This document shows positions 1 to 14,300 of a stretch of 64,000 nt of DNA, in pieces. Position 1 is the first letter of the stretch, and every line of letters begins with the position of its first letter. The notes beneath the pieces are model-generated. The model was given only the letters and a program-made list of their open reading frames with translations. It did no database searches and was not told the origin of the DNA. The stretch comes from Phoronis australis. Its lineage: Eukaryota; Phoronida; Phoronidae. The DNA is taken from the NCBI GenBank assembly GCA_002633005.1, contig NMRA01000074.1, forward strand, positions 288,326-352,325, read 5' to 3'. The translations under genes were made by a program, and so were the position numbers.

Positions 1-2222
1 CCCCCATGCTGCGCCGCCAATGACGGTTCCAGCACCCCCAGCTCTTTCAAGAGACTATGGGTTTCATATATTCCTGGACTCCTGCTCAGCCTGAATGTTG
101 CCACCTAGAAGCAGCCATGGACTGACGGAAAAGGTCAGTCAAGAGTGGACGTTGAAAGGTGGACATCAAGCAAAGCTAATTATTGCAACTAATACTCGCT
201 TTAGCAGACGCTGCACCGAACCTATGATCAAACCACCAACACCCAATCAAATTAATGAATAGGAAAATAACCCTAGTGTTCCCGCATTGGTTCACTAATC
301 CAAATAGTCAGCTCCCAGATGCGGAATGGGGGGGGGGGGGGGCATGGTGCCCAAACAATCCGTCCAAACCCACCATGGCTAGCAAACCGCAAGACTGCAT
401 GATAAGATCTAGTTTTCCACCAGAGCTGCCCAAAAGCAGCACAGCAACTACTTGGCATTGGACGACATTGCCAGGTTCATTAAGAACAGTATTTTTTATC
501 AGAAAACATTCACCCACAATTAGTATTGTTCTCATAGTGACCAGCTCAGACTGACGTCAGTATTATAGTAGGTCAATTTTGTTTTGTTATTCTGCAGATG
601 CAAGAGACATGCTATAACAAAACGAAACAAAACTAAAGAAACAAGAATATTTGTTATAACTTTTTTATTGTCATGTACACTTATAACCCACAAATAAGAG
701 ATTTCAACTGAGAATTATTATGTTAATGGCGAAATGAATGCATGGAAGATAAGTTGGAGCCAGGAAAGATCATGAATAATTGCAGAGATGAGTTAACGCC
801 ACTTTTCAAAATTTGCTTTCATGAGCATCTGTGGTTATGTGATCTACTTCATAGAAACTTGAAGAGCCTTTAAGAGTTTAACCATTATGGAGGCGGATGT
901 CAGAACCCCGCATATACAATGTATCCGAATAACACTGCTCATGCACTTCGCGTTCAAGAACACGCTGCTCATTGACCAAACTCAGTTCACGACCAGCACT
1001 CACAAAACACAGCTTATGCACCATTAGAGTATGGATCCTGGACAGCGAACACAAAAAACGTATTATAGACCACAAAGACAGCTTGTGGACAAAAAGTACA
1101 CTTTTCGGTTTCCTAAGTGCCATCTAGAGGCAGAAAGGTGAATGTTTACAATGAATACCCCAACCACTAGGTGGGGCTGCAGCTGTTATCTCTTACGATG
1201 CCAGTCTCCAGTAAAAGCATGTTCCTCTACAGCAACTTCGTTTTGGGCTTCGTTAAAATTTCTTGGGCCTCCCTCAGACATTGAATCCGCCTATGTGCCA
1301 AAAGACCTGGGCCTGGGCCCGGTCTCTAATCTTTGTACTCGAAACGAACTCGAAACTATTTTTGGCAATTTCTCTGCTCCTTTTGTGCGAACTTAAGATA
1401 ATTGGCTATCAGACTGTGCTCGAATACATTAAAGTTTATGCATAAGAGTTTCTAGTTCAAGTTTGCCCTTGAAGACCCTTATATTCGTGCTAAAAACTCG
1501 AGTAAAAACTCGAAATTTCGAGTTCAAACTCGAACTTATTGCTTTAATATTGGGTTTACAAACTGTGAACTAAGGGCAATAAATTATCTACGTAAGTTAT
1601 TGTGTACTCGAGCATAGAATAATAGACACTTATCTTAAGTTCGCCCAAAAGTAGAGTAGAAAATGCCAAACCTAATTTCGAGTTCCATTTCGAGTAAAAA
1701 GATTGGAGACCGGGCCCTGGTCTCTAATCTTTGTACTCGAAACGAACTCGAAACTATTTTTGGCAATTTCTCTGCTCCTTTTGTGCGAACTTAAGATAAT
1801 TGGTTATCCCTAGTTCAAGTTTGCCCTTGAAGACCCTTATATTCGTGCTACAAACTCGAGCAAAACTCGAAATTTGGAGTTCAAACCCAAACTTATTGCT
1901 TTAATATTGGGTTTACAAACTGTGAACTAAGGGCAATAAATTATCTACGCAAGTTATTGTGTACTCGAGCATAGAATAATAGACACTTATCTTGAGTTCG
2001 CCCAAAAGTAGAGTAGAAAATGCCAAACCTAATTTCGAGTTCCATTTCGAGTAAAAAGATTGGAAACCGGGCCCTGATAAGCAGACAACATTTCAACAGT
2101 TGGGAAGGGGGCTACGACATGTGCTGATGATCACTGCACATATTGTCGACCCTGACAACACATTGTCGACCCACATATTGTGGCCTTCAGTGGAGAAACA
2201 ACAACGACAGGCTCCATAAGAA
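1..2222. other. 3' flank of HEATR1, no supported gene
   Basis: No coding region is supported. It holds a 15-base G run (328-342) and the tandem palindromic MITE at 1315-2074. Its open frames are short, lack homology I recognise and lack paired splice sites. A TTTATT at about 663-668 (AATAAA on the minus strand) is the first polyadenylation-like signal I noticed downstream of the HEATR1 stop, but at 1.5 kb away it is only a guess. Confidence 0.5.
1315..2074. mobile_element. Two tandem copies of a long-TIR palindromic MITE
   Basis: Copy 1 is about 1315-1717 and copy 2 about 1712-2074; they share the GGGCCC at the junction. Each copy is nearly palindromic: its first about 90 bases (GGTCTCTAATCTTT..., ACTCGAAA..., GCGAACTTAAGATAA) recur inverted at its end. 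No coding capacity is seen, so this is a non-autonomous foldback element. The superfamily is unknown and I found no clear target-site duplication. Confidence 0.75.
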
Positions 2223-2311
2223 CTAAAAATATTTCTGAAGTGGCTCTCCCAGCACCTTTTCAAGTTCACCGATCACTTGTTGACACCTCTGCTCCACTTC
2301 AACAGACTCGT
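2223..2311 (-). CDS. HEATR1: HEATR1 exon 40 (stop codon)
   Basis: Residues 2130-2158 plus TAG at 2223-2225. Reads ESVEVEQRCQQVIGELEKVL then GEPLQKYF; human ends CEEVEHQCQKTIQQLETVLGEPLQSYF-like. The acceptor is TTTTTTCAG|ACGAG. The exon is hidden under a longer plus-strand open frame. Confidence 0.95.
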
Positions 2312-5300
2312 CTGAAAAAAGTCAAAAGGAAAACTAAACAGTGGCCACACAGAGTTTCAGTACCCGCAGAAGGCAAACAGAAGGTGCGTTCATTATCTTC
2401 ACGCAGTAATGGGAAATTACAACGGCACAGAGTGTTAGTTGAGACAATGTTGGTAAGTCACCATGCACCCTGTTGAAAACTAAATCTGCCAAATTCACCA
2501 AGCTCAGGTTTCTTCATGAAGTGGACCAGAAATCCAGATGACAAAACCCCAGAACCACCTAGTGGCACAGCGCTAGTTGATTCTGTTTTACGAAAAATGA
2601 GATATGGTATACGCAAAAATGTATGGGCTAATTTGTGATGTGGGATTCCTTGCCAGGATGCTTGCACAAATGTAACTTTGCCTGGTAATTTTGGAATGTA
2701 TTTTAACAGCAAGAATATCCTTTGCGGGTTCGGCAAAGAGATGAAGCCACCTTGAGACGAATGTAACTAAATGTCAATTACGTAAATTCTCTATAAAAGA
2801 CCAGCTCAACATGCCAAAAATAATTAAGACAAAACTTCCCACAATATTCCTTCAAGAATCTTGCAAAGACGCACGAACAGGCAAGACTTCGCGAGTATCA
2901 CCATGTATTACAAGCCATGCACATGACCACACTAGTTCCTTGAGTCCACAAAAATCTACCCAACAGGTCCACATACCTTCCATGAGTTCTGCCAGGAACG
3001 GGATCGTCTCAGGGAGCAAAGTCATGAAGTCCTCACCGAGCTTGGAGCTGAAGGCTTCGATTACATTTAGGGAGACAAATCTCACCTGTGAACACATGGC
3101 ACCAACATGTATTCAAGGTAAGTCATGCACACGTTTCGGTAGTTTTTTGCAATTGCTGAAACTGCTACTTGAGTGATCATATGACATCTGAAGTGACTGC
3201 ACAGTGCAAAAACAATTTATCATAAGCTCTGGAAACTTGAATATTTTTTCACAATGATCATTAAGGTTAGTTCCCAACATTCAGATTAATATCTAATAAA
3301 AATACACAATAAAATTAAAATTATACACAACAGATTGGGCTAAAATTTACAAAATGACTTAATTATATTCTAATTCAGGCAACTCACTTTATATTCTTAT
3401 ATTCTAAATAAGTAAAAGAACCCGATCGTAAAAATACAAAAGCACAAAAAATTACAAAATGTTCTTTTCTTGGCAATATCTTCCAACTGATGAGACTAAT
3501 TCTGTATACCAAGCTGGCGAGAACAAAAACGACAACTGACAAGAAACTAGACAAAGTACAGTTCGTCAAAAGTGCGGCTTACCTTGGCCGACGCGTGTCG
3601 CGTCTTGAGGCACACCTGGTAGTTTAAAGGTCGCCACAAGGAGCCATCGCCAACAGCGACAGCAAATTGGGCAAGGCAGGGCACAACATGCTGCGTCATT
3701 CTATCTTGGTATGCTACGTCACCACCATGCCGATTCTCAATCTAAGAAGCAAATATCAGACAAACATTGTACTTGATGCGAAAATTTTCTATCTAGTCAT
3801 TCTGAGACTCAAATGTCGGAAAAACAAAAGAAAGTTTCCAGAATATTCAGAATAATAGTTTTCAAATCAACATAAGGGCTTGATACAGTTCTATGACAAA
3901 ACTAGAAAAAGTTCGCTGAAATTCCTACATTCTAAAAACTACAGACAGTGCCAATACCTACAATAAAACCAGACCATAAAAATACAATGATATACAACAT
4001 AAACGACGGTGTAGGTTGCGAACTTAATGTGCTCAGCAAGTTTAAACTATAGGCTTTATTATTTTAAGTACTTGCCAGCAACATCCAAACTCATCGTGAT
4101 GATAACAAGAAACCAACACGTTAAAAGGCCTGCGTTTCAATCAGTTCATATAGTGGGACAGTACTCTAGCCCAGTCAAATGTTCTTGACCTAGTCCTCTA
4201 TACCTGATCAACCAGCGGCTGCATGAGTGTGTCAAACCTCTCCTTGTTCATGAACCCGTCATTGTCATGTAGGAAGCAGTTATACAGGGTGGTCAGTATA
4301 TACTGCAAGAGGCTACAAGTCTCCTCAGATGATGAGTCGTTACCATCGCTATCACTTTCCATACTCTCATCATCGCCACTTTCATCATTGTCCCTTACTG
4401 CAATAAAAAGAGCATGATACCTGTTAGCAACTCATAGGCTGTATATCATCCAATGTGTAAACCAACAGCTAGTGGCTATGTTTGGTTACTCAATTACTTT
4501 CGCACACCTGTCAACTAGGAAGTCTGTACATTCAGTTTATTTGGCACACCTCCACTATCAGGAAAATATCTTTAATTTATTTTGTGCAAAATACGTTGAG
4601 AATTGCTAAGTGACAATGTCACTTAAAACCGATTCAGAATCTATCCTCGGATTGGAAAGGTCAGCAATAAATTGATTCTGAAGAATATTCAGATTACCAC
4701 CACTACTATAATACTGAGCAAACCATGCAAACGTAATCTGAGAATTCAGAGCATTTGACAAATAACTAGAGTAAGAGATGCTGGTTCTTGCGACAATGGA
4801 GGAAATTCTGACTGCTTTCAAGTAATTAGAGAGTTCGAGACATTTCAGTAGCAAGTGCCACAATTCTAATACTTGTGGGTCTTTAATTACCAAAAATTGG
4901 GAAGACATAATTGATAAAACTGGACGACCGTTTTGTAGCAGACAGCAGACATGTTAATGTGGTTGTTCATTCTCTCCGAAGGTAGCACTGTTTCCTTTCC
5001 ACTTTTGAAAACTGAAAATGGTGCACAGCAAGGTACCAGTAAGACAGAGAACTCACCTCTTTTGCTACTGTTCAAAGCGTCCAACAGGTTGGCTGCTTGT
5101 TTGACCAGCTGACCAGCAAACAATGTGAACAACTCCTTCAGCTGTTCAGAGATGAGAGCCATCAGTCGGTAGAAAGGCAGCAGGCGCTGGCATGAGCCTC
5201 CGACACCGTCCCGGCCCGCCCAGTCGTACAGCTTAAGAAACATCGGACGGAAAGACGCCTCTGACAGTCTCAGCACCAGTGTCAAGATGCAGTTGAGGAT

Positions 5301-8300
5301 GTGACCTTCAACCTCTGACACCTTTGCCCGATTGACCTATGGTTCATCATAATGCACATTCGATAATCACAGCAGACAGAGTGAAGAAATATTACTTAAG
5401 GTCATCCATCTTTTAATTGGCAAACAACACTCTCAATGTGCACTGACCTCAGAGAGACCCAAAGATATACTCCACATACAAACATTAGTTATCGTTATAT
5501 AGCGTGAGCACGTAAAATGAACATAGGACTAGTCCGACTTTTATGTCAAGACGTCAATACATGTACATGATACAACAAGTGTTGCTCTGTTTTTAGCCTG
5601 TTTCTGACACTTGCCATAATTTACCCAGTTTTTTACCACAGTTCAGTGCTAGTGGCGAGGCTTTCTGTACTAATGGCATGTTGCAGATTTCGGACATGCA
5701 AAGCGCGCTCGATATTCATAGAAAGAACAAGTACTCTAAACAGCTAAGCTTTGAAATAAAAAGCATATTTATCAAATTTCCACCATCCCAGCAAACCCAG
5801 CTTAAAGTTATGTAGACCCTATAAAAATGGCCGAATCTGGCAATTCTTGGATCATCAGATCTTAGAAACGAATGACTGCATTTATTTTAAACTTTCGGAT
5901 ACAATATTCTCAAAAGTGCTATTAGAAATTGTTTTAACAATGATCCACTTTTGCATGAGGTGCTATCAAAAATAGTACTTTTACAATTTTCAGGAAAAAT
6001 TTTAAAGTTGACAAAACGAAATAATGTTTTAGAAGGCTGTAACAGCGTCTTTGAAAATAACGTTTGATAACATGATGGATACCATTGTTTTGCTATCAAA
6101 TGAACGTAATAGTTTTACTAAAAAGAAATGTCACGCGACCCAATTAATAACAGTTTATGTCAAAACTGAAATTTTGCGGCCTCTCTACTTTCAGAAAATA
6201 TATACTTTTACTGATTTATACTTTTCTATATATTTTCAAATTGTTAATGCAATTGGTGATAAGGCCAAACATAACCTTAAGCACCACAAACCTGCGAGTG
6301 ACTTTGACGGAAGTCGAAAACTGTCAGGAAGAAGTTGACCAAGTCTGAGTGATGGCCGCCAAGGTCAGTCTTGGTCATGTGACTGATGTGGTCAGACAGA
6401 ATAGACAACAGTGACGGGATGCAGTCCTGCAACATAAAACAAGGTCACGTGAACACAGTCAAATGACCAATGGAACACAGAACGCTCAATCATGTTCTAG
6501 TTGTAGACACGATTAATGGCCATGCTCAGTAGATTTAAATTCCTATCAGCAAAATAACTATGTCAAGGGTGACATACGGTCGGCCTTTTCAAATCATATT
6601 TCAGAACCACTGAATCATCTATCTGAACCAATAAATCCTACAAAGTCATACAAATCACATGAAAGGTTGGGACAAAAAATCGTGCAGACGAGCCAGAGAT
6701 CCTTCAAGTCGAGTAATTTCATCTGGATCCTATGTCGTTTTTCAAATGCATTGTGGGATGGATGTTGGCTTGTAAACATCCAATAATGTCACAGGTAACT
6801 TGCAGACGTGTAACTAATTCAAAATTTCCATTTTAGTTGGTTATATTTGACTAGCGTGATCAGACAGCGTGATCAGACAGTGCATGCCTACACTATGAAT
6901 CTTTTCCACCAAACGACATTCCAGTCTCACTTTTAACTTCTTATTGACGGTGGCTTTGCCGTACTCACACCAAAAAGCATGTTGCAGTGGACTCATGCTT
7001 ATAATTCTAAAGTGTAAGTGACAAGTGTTGTTTCCATGATGTTGCTTCACCAAGTTATCTGTGATGTCACTGCACATTGATGAGCTGACAAACATCCAAT
7101 TAAATGTTCTAATGCCAACAACACCATCAAGAAAAATCCCCGAATGAAGGGATTGACAAGATGCAGCAGTGAACACTATGTGCTTCAGGAGATGGCTAAA
7201 TAACAGCCATTTTGGAAATTAATTCGATAGGAAATAACTCAAGAATTATTACTGCAGTCTGTGAATGATCATCAAAACAGTGCGTTTTACGGTTTCTTTA
7301 TCAACTGTTGAATTCAAACTTCCTGGAATCCTTTGGCAAGTTTGTAGCAGAGTAAATGTCGCTCGGTGAGTGACAATTTTCAGTGTATAACATAACTGTA
7401 CAATTGCTTACGATTTTCTTGTCCTCTATCTGATGATAGCAGTCCACAATGGCAGGTAGGAGGACCCGAGCAGGAATGAATTCCGACAAGTGTGACCTAC
7501 AGTGCACAAAGACAGAGATCACCCACTGACTTTTCATGTTGTCATGGTTACTATGGAACCTCCCAAATGAGCTTAACATAAGTTAAAGAGTTAACTCATG
7601 AAGTTGAAGTAAACAACAGCTGAAGGATGCCAGGGAAACTACGGTATGTCCCAAATAGTTCAATTGTATTCTATGGTTTTGAAACATAGGATAAAATCAA
7701 CTGCCACTGCCAAGAATTACTGAACTTGACATTAATGCCCCGAATCAAATTTAACTATTTTAAGTAACCTGAAAAAGCATTTTTCTTATCTCTTCACAGT
7801 TCTCAGGAAAAAGTTAGAGCATAACTCTACAATCATGGCTGGAGAATCATTCTCATTGAACTGCTCAACCAACCAAATTCAGGGTCATAGTTCACATCAC
7901 TATAGTAAGACTTTCCTCACCTTACAGTCTTCAGTCTCAGGGTCAGAGATGTCTTAGAGCTGGGGTTAGCATTCTCCACAAGACTAGACAAATAGGCACT
8001 CTGCAAAAGTCCCAAGAGGAAGTGATGAACGCCCGCTGACATGACTGAACTTGAACGTGAACAAAACTAGAGAGTACCCTAGACCTCATTCCTTGCCAAA
8101 AAAGCAAGATCCCACAAAATCAGGCGAGTGGAAAACGAGTATTTCCTAAGCACGCCTAGGTGTTTTCTAGACTATCCTAGTAAAAATGGCAGCCATTGGT
8201 ATGATTGGACAGCAAGCTTGGAGAGTTGAATTGTGGAATTAATGTTTCTATTCCACAAGTGAAGATGTGCAAGCAAAGGTCATGCAGTCTACAGAACTCA

Positions 8301-11300
8301 GTCCAAGTCTCCACCTGATTAGCCTCATTTTTTCCAATATACATTACGAGTCATGCAATAATTTTCACAGACCCTGAAAATTTTGAAAGCTCTGTACACT
8401 AAAACCTAGTATTAAAAAGTGTAAGGCGAACAAAGCGATCGCATTTCACCAATTTCAGGTAAAAAGTACCTCATGGCAAATTAATCACCATGAATATTTG
8501 TCCAGCACAGTATAAGAGACATGTAGAACTAAACCGTGTCTCACCACATGAACGATGTCCTTCGTGTAAGGGCTCAGGAAGTGAGGCAGACTCTCCAACA
8601 CTTTCTGAAGGGTCGTGACCCCACTCACCCACAGCAGCTCATTCCTGAAAGGTTAAATAGAGCGTAAGCGACACGTTCACTGTCCAGGAGTAAAACATGG
8701 TCAGTACAAATTTTGATGAAGAGTGGTGTTTTACATTAAGACTGAACGCGAAACTGATAAGGGAACAAATGTCACATTCCGTTAAGAAGAAATTTTTTAA
8801 GGTTATAGGTGACCCTACAAAAAATGTTCAAATTTGGCTTCAGAGCATCACATCTCCGAAAAATATGCTTTATGCACTATTCTCCAAAGCGCTGTTAAAC
8901 ATTGTTTTTAAGATGCCTCTTTTGCATGAGGAGCTGTGAAGTATATGAATTTTACGATTTTCAGGAAAACTTGTAAGCTGCATAAAACAAAAAAGAAACA
9001 ATAATTTAGAAGTCTGTAATAGTTTTTGAGATTTCATCTGTAGTTGATGACCTATATATCATGAAATTTCCTCATATTATTGATATTGGCCTTTTGCTGT
9101 CACTGTACCTTTCTTTTTTGCTAAATTCTACTAAAAAGAGACGTCATGTGAATCAATTCATGACAGAATGTCAAACATCAAATTCTACAGGCTTTCAAAT
9201 TTCACAAAATATCTACTTCTACCGAGTTATAATTTATAGTTCTTTTTTAGTATCTGGCAAAATGCATAGACATGACAATGTCTTACATAACCAAATTAAT
9301 AAACAAACTACCTAAACAATAAAACAATTCACAAGAAAAATGCCAATGATTAACAAAAAATTTGCTTCACATTATCAAACACCTGCTAGGCAGGCTGTAC
9401 TCAACAAGTATGGAGTGTCCACCAGACACAAGAGGGCACTAGCGTCTCTGCACACTTACCCCACCAACACATCTCCATCACTCATCAAGGTTAGTAAAGG
9501 TGGCATGAAGCGACTTAGGTAAGGTATGGCATGTGCCTTCAGACACAGGCACAGTTCAGCCAGACACAAGAGGGCACTAGCGGAGACTGGTGGCGGCCCA
9601 GCGAGAAAGGTGTCCACCGAGACCGGGATAACCTGCCAAACAGCAAAGCGCTCAGAAAATTCACAAAGAGCATATCAAAGAGGCCTAAAAAACACTCTAA
9701 AATCTAAAATGTCTCATTAAAACAGTGTATATTTTAAGTTGTAGCAAGCGCCACCTTGTGACTTCCTGGAGAAGTGTGTGTACAAGTATAATCAGGAAAA
9801 GAAACAATTTGTACATGCAGTGTAGCTTTAAAGAAAACACCACAACTGATACACTTGAAAATAAGTGTGAATATAGAGAAAACCCCTAGTAATTCCAAAT
9901 ATTATGCAATCGTTATTAGACAGTGAAATGAACAAGTCATCAAAACTGTGCCTTAGGGTAACGATCAGACACAATACCACACTCATTTACCTGAAAATAG
10001 TCTCGCAACACGAGATTGTAATGGTAACTGGTTCTCCTATGGTTTCTGGCACACCAGAAGAAGGGGGGTTGTTTGTAAATAGTACTTCACTTGAATATTC
10101 ACAATTTAATGAGACATAGCATCTTTCATATAGTGTCCTTGATAAGCCCTGAACATGAACCTGGACAAACACAATAATCCAAGGATAAAACTCCACCCCA
10201 AATAAACCATTGTCTTCACCTTCTTGAAAGTGTCCGCGTGTCCACCACTGACAGCTTTACACAATAACTTCAGGCTGTAAAGGGCGGTCTGACGATTGAC
10301 AGCCAGCTCCTCAGCGTCGCCATGACTACCGTCGGCACGGGCAACGGTTACCAGGGAATCCACCAATCCCAATAACAGAACAGTCTGGAATGCATGAAGA
10401 CAAAAGAAGTTAAGTGCAATGGATAAACATGTTGTTGACATTCCACACTTGAAGCAGCACGACAAGCATCAATTGTATTTAGATTGCATTAAGTTATTTG
10501 TTAACACAATTTTTCCGCCAAAACACAAACCCAGCCACCAATCAGTTGCTTAACGTCAACACCCACAATCACCAATTAGCTGATGACCAGGTGATCATTA
10601 ATTTCTGATGGAGAATGACAACTGCCAATTCCACTACACTGGAACCTTAGACCCATAGCCGTTATCAACATGAATCAAAACTGATATCTTCTATCTTCTT
10701 GTTCTTGGATAATTCAATCAGACCATGAATACCATATGTACAACCACCCAATGGTAGCCATACCCACCCGATGATGGCCACACCCACTCAACGGTGGCCA
10801 CACCCACTCGATGGTGGCCCCGCCCACCTGATAGTGATTACACTGTCCACACCCGGTGCTGACATTACCCACCTCTTCTTGGCTATACGGCTCCCTGTGC
10901 TGGTGAAGCTTGTTGTTCAACAGTTCCATGGCCTTCCTGCGCACATTGGCCAACTCGCTCTGCATCAGTCCCGTCACCACGGTAACAAAGACGCTGCTAG
11001 GCAACAACGAGTTGATCTGATGGCAAATTGAAAACATAGATGTAAAGTATTAAGTACACACTAACGGACGTAACATATTGATAATAAGACCTGTATGCCC
11101 ACTGCCACAAATATGTTACAATAGATATCATGGCCTTAGAACAGCACTGGTAAAGACTAATTTCGCACTCAGATTTTTTTTAATATATAGACTGGACATT
11201 GATCCCACTGACAATAAACTGGATACTCAAATGAAGGGCGAAACTGTTGAATGACATCACATTTACCATCACCACCCTGTTAGGAGCATGCGACCTTTTC

Positions 11301-14300
11301 TCTGATCTACTCACATTTAGTGTCTAGTCTTAGGCCCACTGTACTATCACCTGCAACCATTTTTATGCTTTATTATAGTGTCCTATTTCACTTGCCAAGA
11401 ATAAACACACTGAATGAACTACTAGCTGTCACCATACCTTGTCTAGAACGTCGTAAGCCTTATGCAGCAGTGCCCTCCAGAACTTGGCGCTGACGTCTTG
11501 ACTGTGCTGCTCAACAGTGTGTGCCACTGTGGTCACGTACTGCAGACATTTTTCCAGTATGTTCTGATAAAGAGGCTGCATCCTACCGGTTTCCTCCTCA
11601 CTCAGCTCCACAACCTGAAGATAACAACGAACTCCCAGTATTACATAAATTCTTGAAAAAAGTCGGCGAAATTCTCCTCATCAAAAATGGACAACGTAGC
11701 AGGGCAAAATACTATAACTGAACAACTAGTTTTCATGTTTTTGGCCGTAACTTCAAAGGAGCTAGGGAGAAAATTTTGTCATCAATCAGACAAAATTGAT
11801 CATCAATCTTTTTAAAACAAACAAACACATAAACAAGCACTTGCCACAAGGTGACCCAAATTGTCATTGATATCCCAGGAAACACACATTTTTAAAGCTC
11901 TAATGTCAAATTGTACAGTAAGTTACGTAATGAATTTTTTGCTTTAAGATAAGCCATACCCAATATCTTTAGTTAGCAATCTTAAATTTCCAATATAAAC
12001 TGAAAATGAGCTCTCATTGACAATTCCCAAATTTTCAACGGAGGAACATTTTGCTTTATAAATGAATTTTCACAAATTCAACATTTCTTGCTATGACCTT
12101 GAAAACAATGTCAAGGTCACCAAATTCAACTGATAACTTGAACTGCCCCACCTACTGATCGGTACAAAATATGGACAGAATGTGAAGTTTCCTTCTTAAA
12201 TATTGTGCCAACAAAATTCTCCTAGCAAGAGTATAGCATCAACATTTCTCCAGTGGAACATTTCCTGCTGTGATTATGAGGTCATGGTAGCAAAAATCGA
12301 GTGGCATCTAAGAACGCCAGCCTATACCCCTCTCTAAAATATGAACAAAATCTAAAATATGAACAAAGTCTAAAATATGAACAAAATCTAAAATATGAAC
12401 AAAGTCTAAAATATGAACAAAATCTAAAATATGATCAAAATCTAAAATATGAACAAAATCTAAAATATGAACAAAATCTAAAACCCCTTTCAGAGATATC
12501 GAGCCAACATTTTCTCAGACAAGTCAAAACTTGATTTTTTCACTGTGACCTCGAAAAAAGAAAGGTTGCCAAAATTGAGGGCACCTGGAGTTGTCCTTCT
12601 TAAAACTGTTCAAAATATGAAAATTAAATCTAAAACTGGAAAGGTCATCAAAATCGACTGGTGCCTGGAATTACACCAACTTAATACGAAAATATGAACA
12701 TAACCCAAAAGTTTTCTTCTTGAGATATCGTGCCAATGTTGTGTGATGCAAATACATACAGAAGGTTGTGAATACTTTGTCACCATGCATTGCACTAATA
12801 CGCGACAAGACACAATATAAATATGAATCCTTCCGAAGAACTGTTGATAATACATCAACAAGCAATTTTTTTAAAATTACTAGCTATACCCAGTCAAAAG
12901 AAAGATTTAAAATAATTCTATTATAATAATAGTATTTCTGGGTGTCCACATAGTAAGTGGATTCTAACAGGGGAAATAACTTTCGACATTTAATACACAA
13001 GTGTCGCAACTGACTGCATTGCCAAGTCCATTAACCTTGTCCATTATCGGAGCATCTACCTATCGTTGTAATGAGTGATATAAAATGAGTGCTAAGTAAA
13101 GTGCAAGTAATATACTTATTCTAAACCCTAGACTGCTTAACATTAAAAAAATGGTAAAAATTCTCCAATTTCGAAAACAAATAATTGCAAGAATTGACAT
13201 TATTCAAAAGCATCTTACTTCATTGCTGCAAATACTCAAACCATTTCAAATGGTGTTCATCAATAAGCGTGGCATCTTCTTTGGGCAAACCATGCCAACA
13301 AAAAACTAAATTTTCTTAATAGCCAGATTATGTTGAGAAATTTGATCACGCTAAAACCCAGCTGTTCATCACACCATGTCCTTAACTGAAGAACGTTTAC
13401 CATAATCCAACATGTACTGCGCGACCCGAAATGGAATAACGTTTGAGAGTTAAAGTGGAAATTGCAGGATAATTACTTATCTCCGTGATTGCTTGGTCAA
13501 ACTAACTTGAAACACAACAAATAAAGACAGTGTGAAAGTAGCTCGAAAGATGCCAAATGTTTTTAAGAACGAGCTTTGTGGCAAAAATGATCAGCCACAA
13601 ATCACTCAACTGTGTCCAGTAAGTATCGAGACATGGTGCTGAGAAATAACACTGCATGGTGCAGGCTACGTGAGCCCGCAAGGTGAGTCATTAGTGCAAA
13701 GGTCACCTATTTGTAGAATTTTGTTTTGTTTTCACATTATACAAGTTGTCAATGAATACAACACAGCACTTTGCTTAACGCAGATTGTATTAACATAGCG
13801 TTATTGTTTAGTTCCTGCTGTACATTAGCATAGTTAAAAGCAAGCAATTTTGCTTTTAAATCCACATTTTGTTAACAGAACCTTAATTAAAGAACACTTG
13901 CAGTATGGAAGTGGTCTCAACATGATCCTCCCTGAAATTAAGAGAAGATTTCTAGTCTTGGAAATACATACAAGTTAGCGCAACACGGAAGGTTGTTTTC
14001 TTGCAGAACACGTTCTCAATCAATAAGAAACTGCCAGTCCTTTCTGAATCCAGGGACCACGTCTCACATGAGCAAAGAAAACGTGCCCAGTTTCATAGCA
14101 ACGAGTCGCCAGAACAAAAGAGTGTCTCTAAAGACAGAATGGTGCTTTTCTCTTACAGGTTTAGTTGAAAAAGGCAGTACCTGTCCAATGAATGTTGTGC
14201 TGGACAAAACTGAGGTGATGAAACTGGTCGTAGTGAATTTGAAGTGCCTCAGTTGTTTGGCAGTGTGCGTGGCTGGGTCGAACAAGGTGAGGCCCTCAGG

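Noticed and set aside
2156-2476. Plus-strand open frame ending near a GTAAGT, looking like a coding exon of a second gene
   Set aside because: The minus strand of the same bases holds HEATR1 exon 40 with its splice acceptor and the family C terminus; the plus-strand frame is its shadow.
2504-2640. Plus-strand frame with a protein-like look (MKWTRNPDDKTPEPPSGTAL)
   Set aside because: It lies inside HEATR1 intron 39, has no partner exon in phase and matches nothing I recognise.
9340-9720. Two plus-strand open frames of 60-64 codons with a repeated RHKRALA motif
   Set aside because: They overlie HEATR1 exon 31 on the minus strand, and the repeated motif is a short duplicated DNA segment. No independent support.
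12301-12534. Open frame with LKYEQN repeated many times, at first sight a repeat protein or CRISPR-like array
   Set aside because: It is an 18-bp minisatellite that stays open because 18 is a multiple of three. There are no spacers and no flanking coding sequence.
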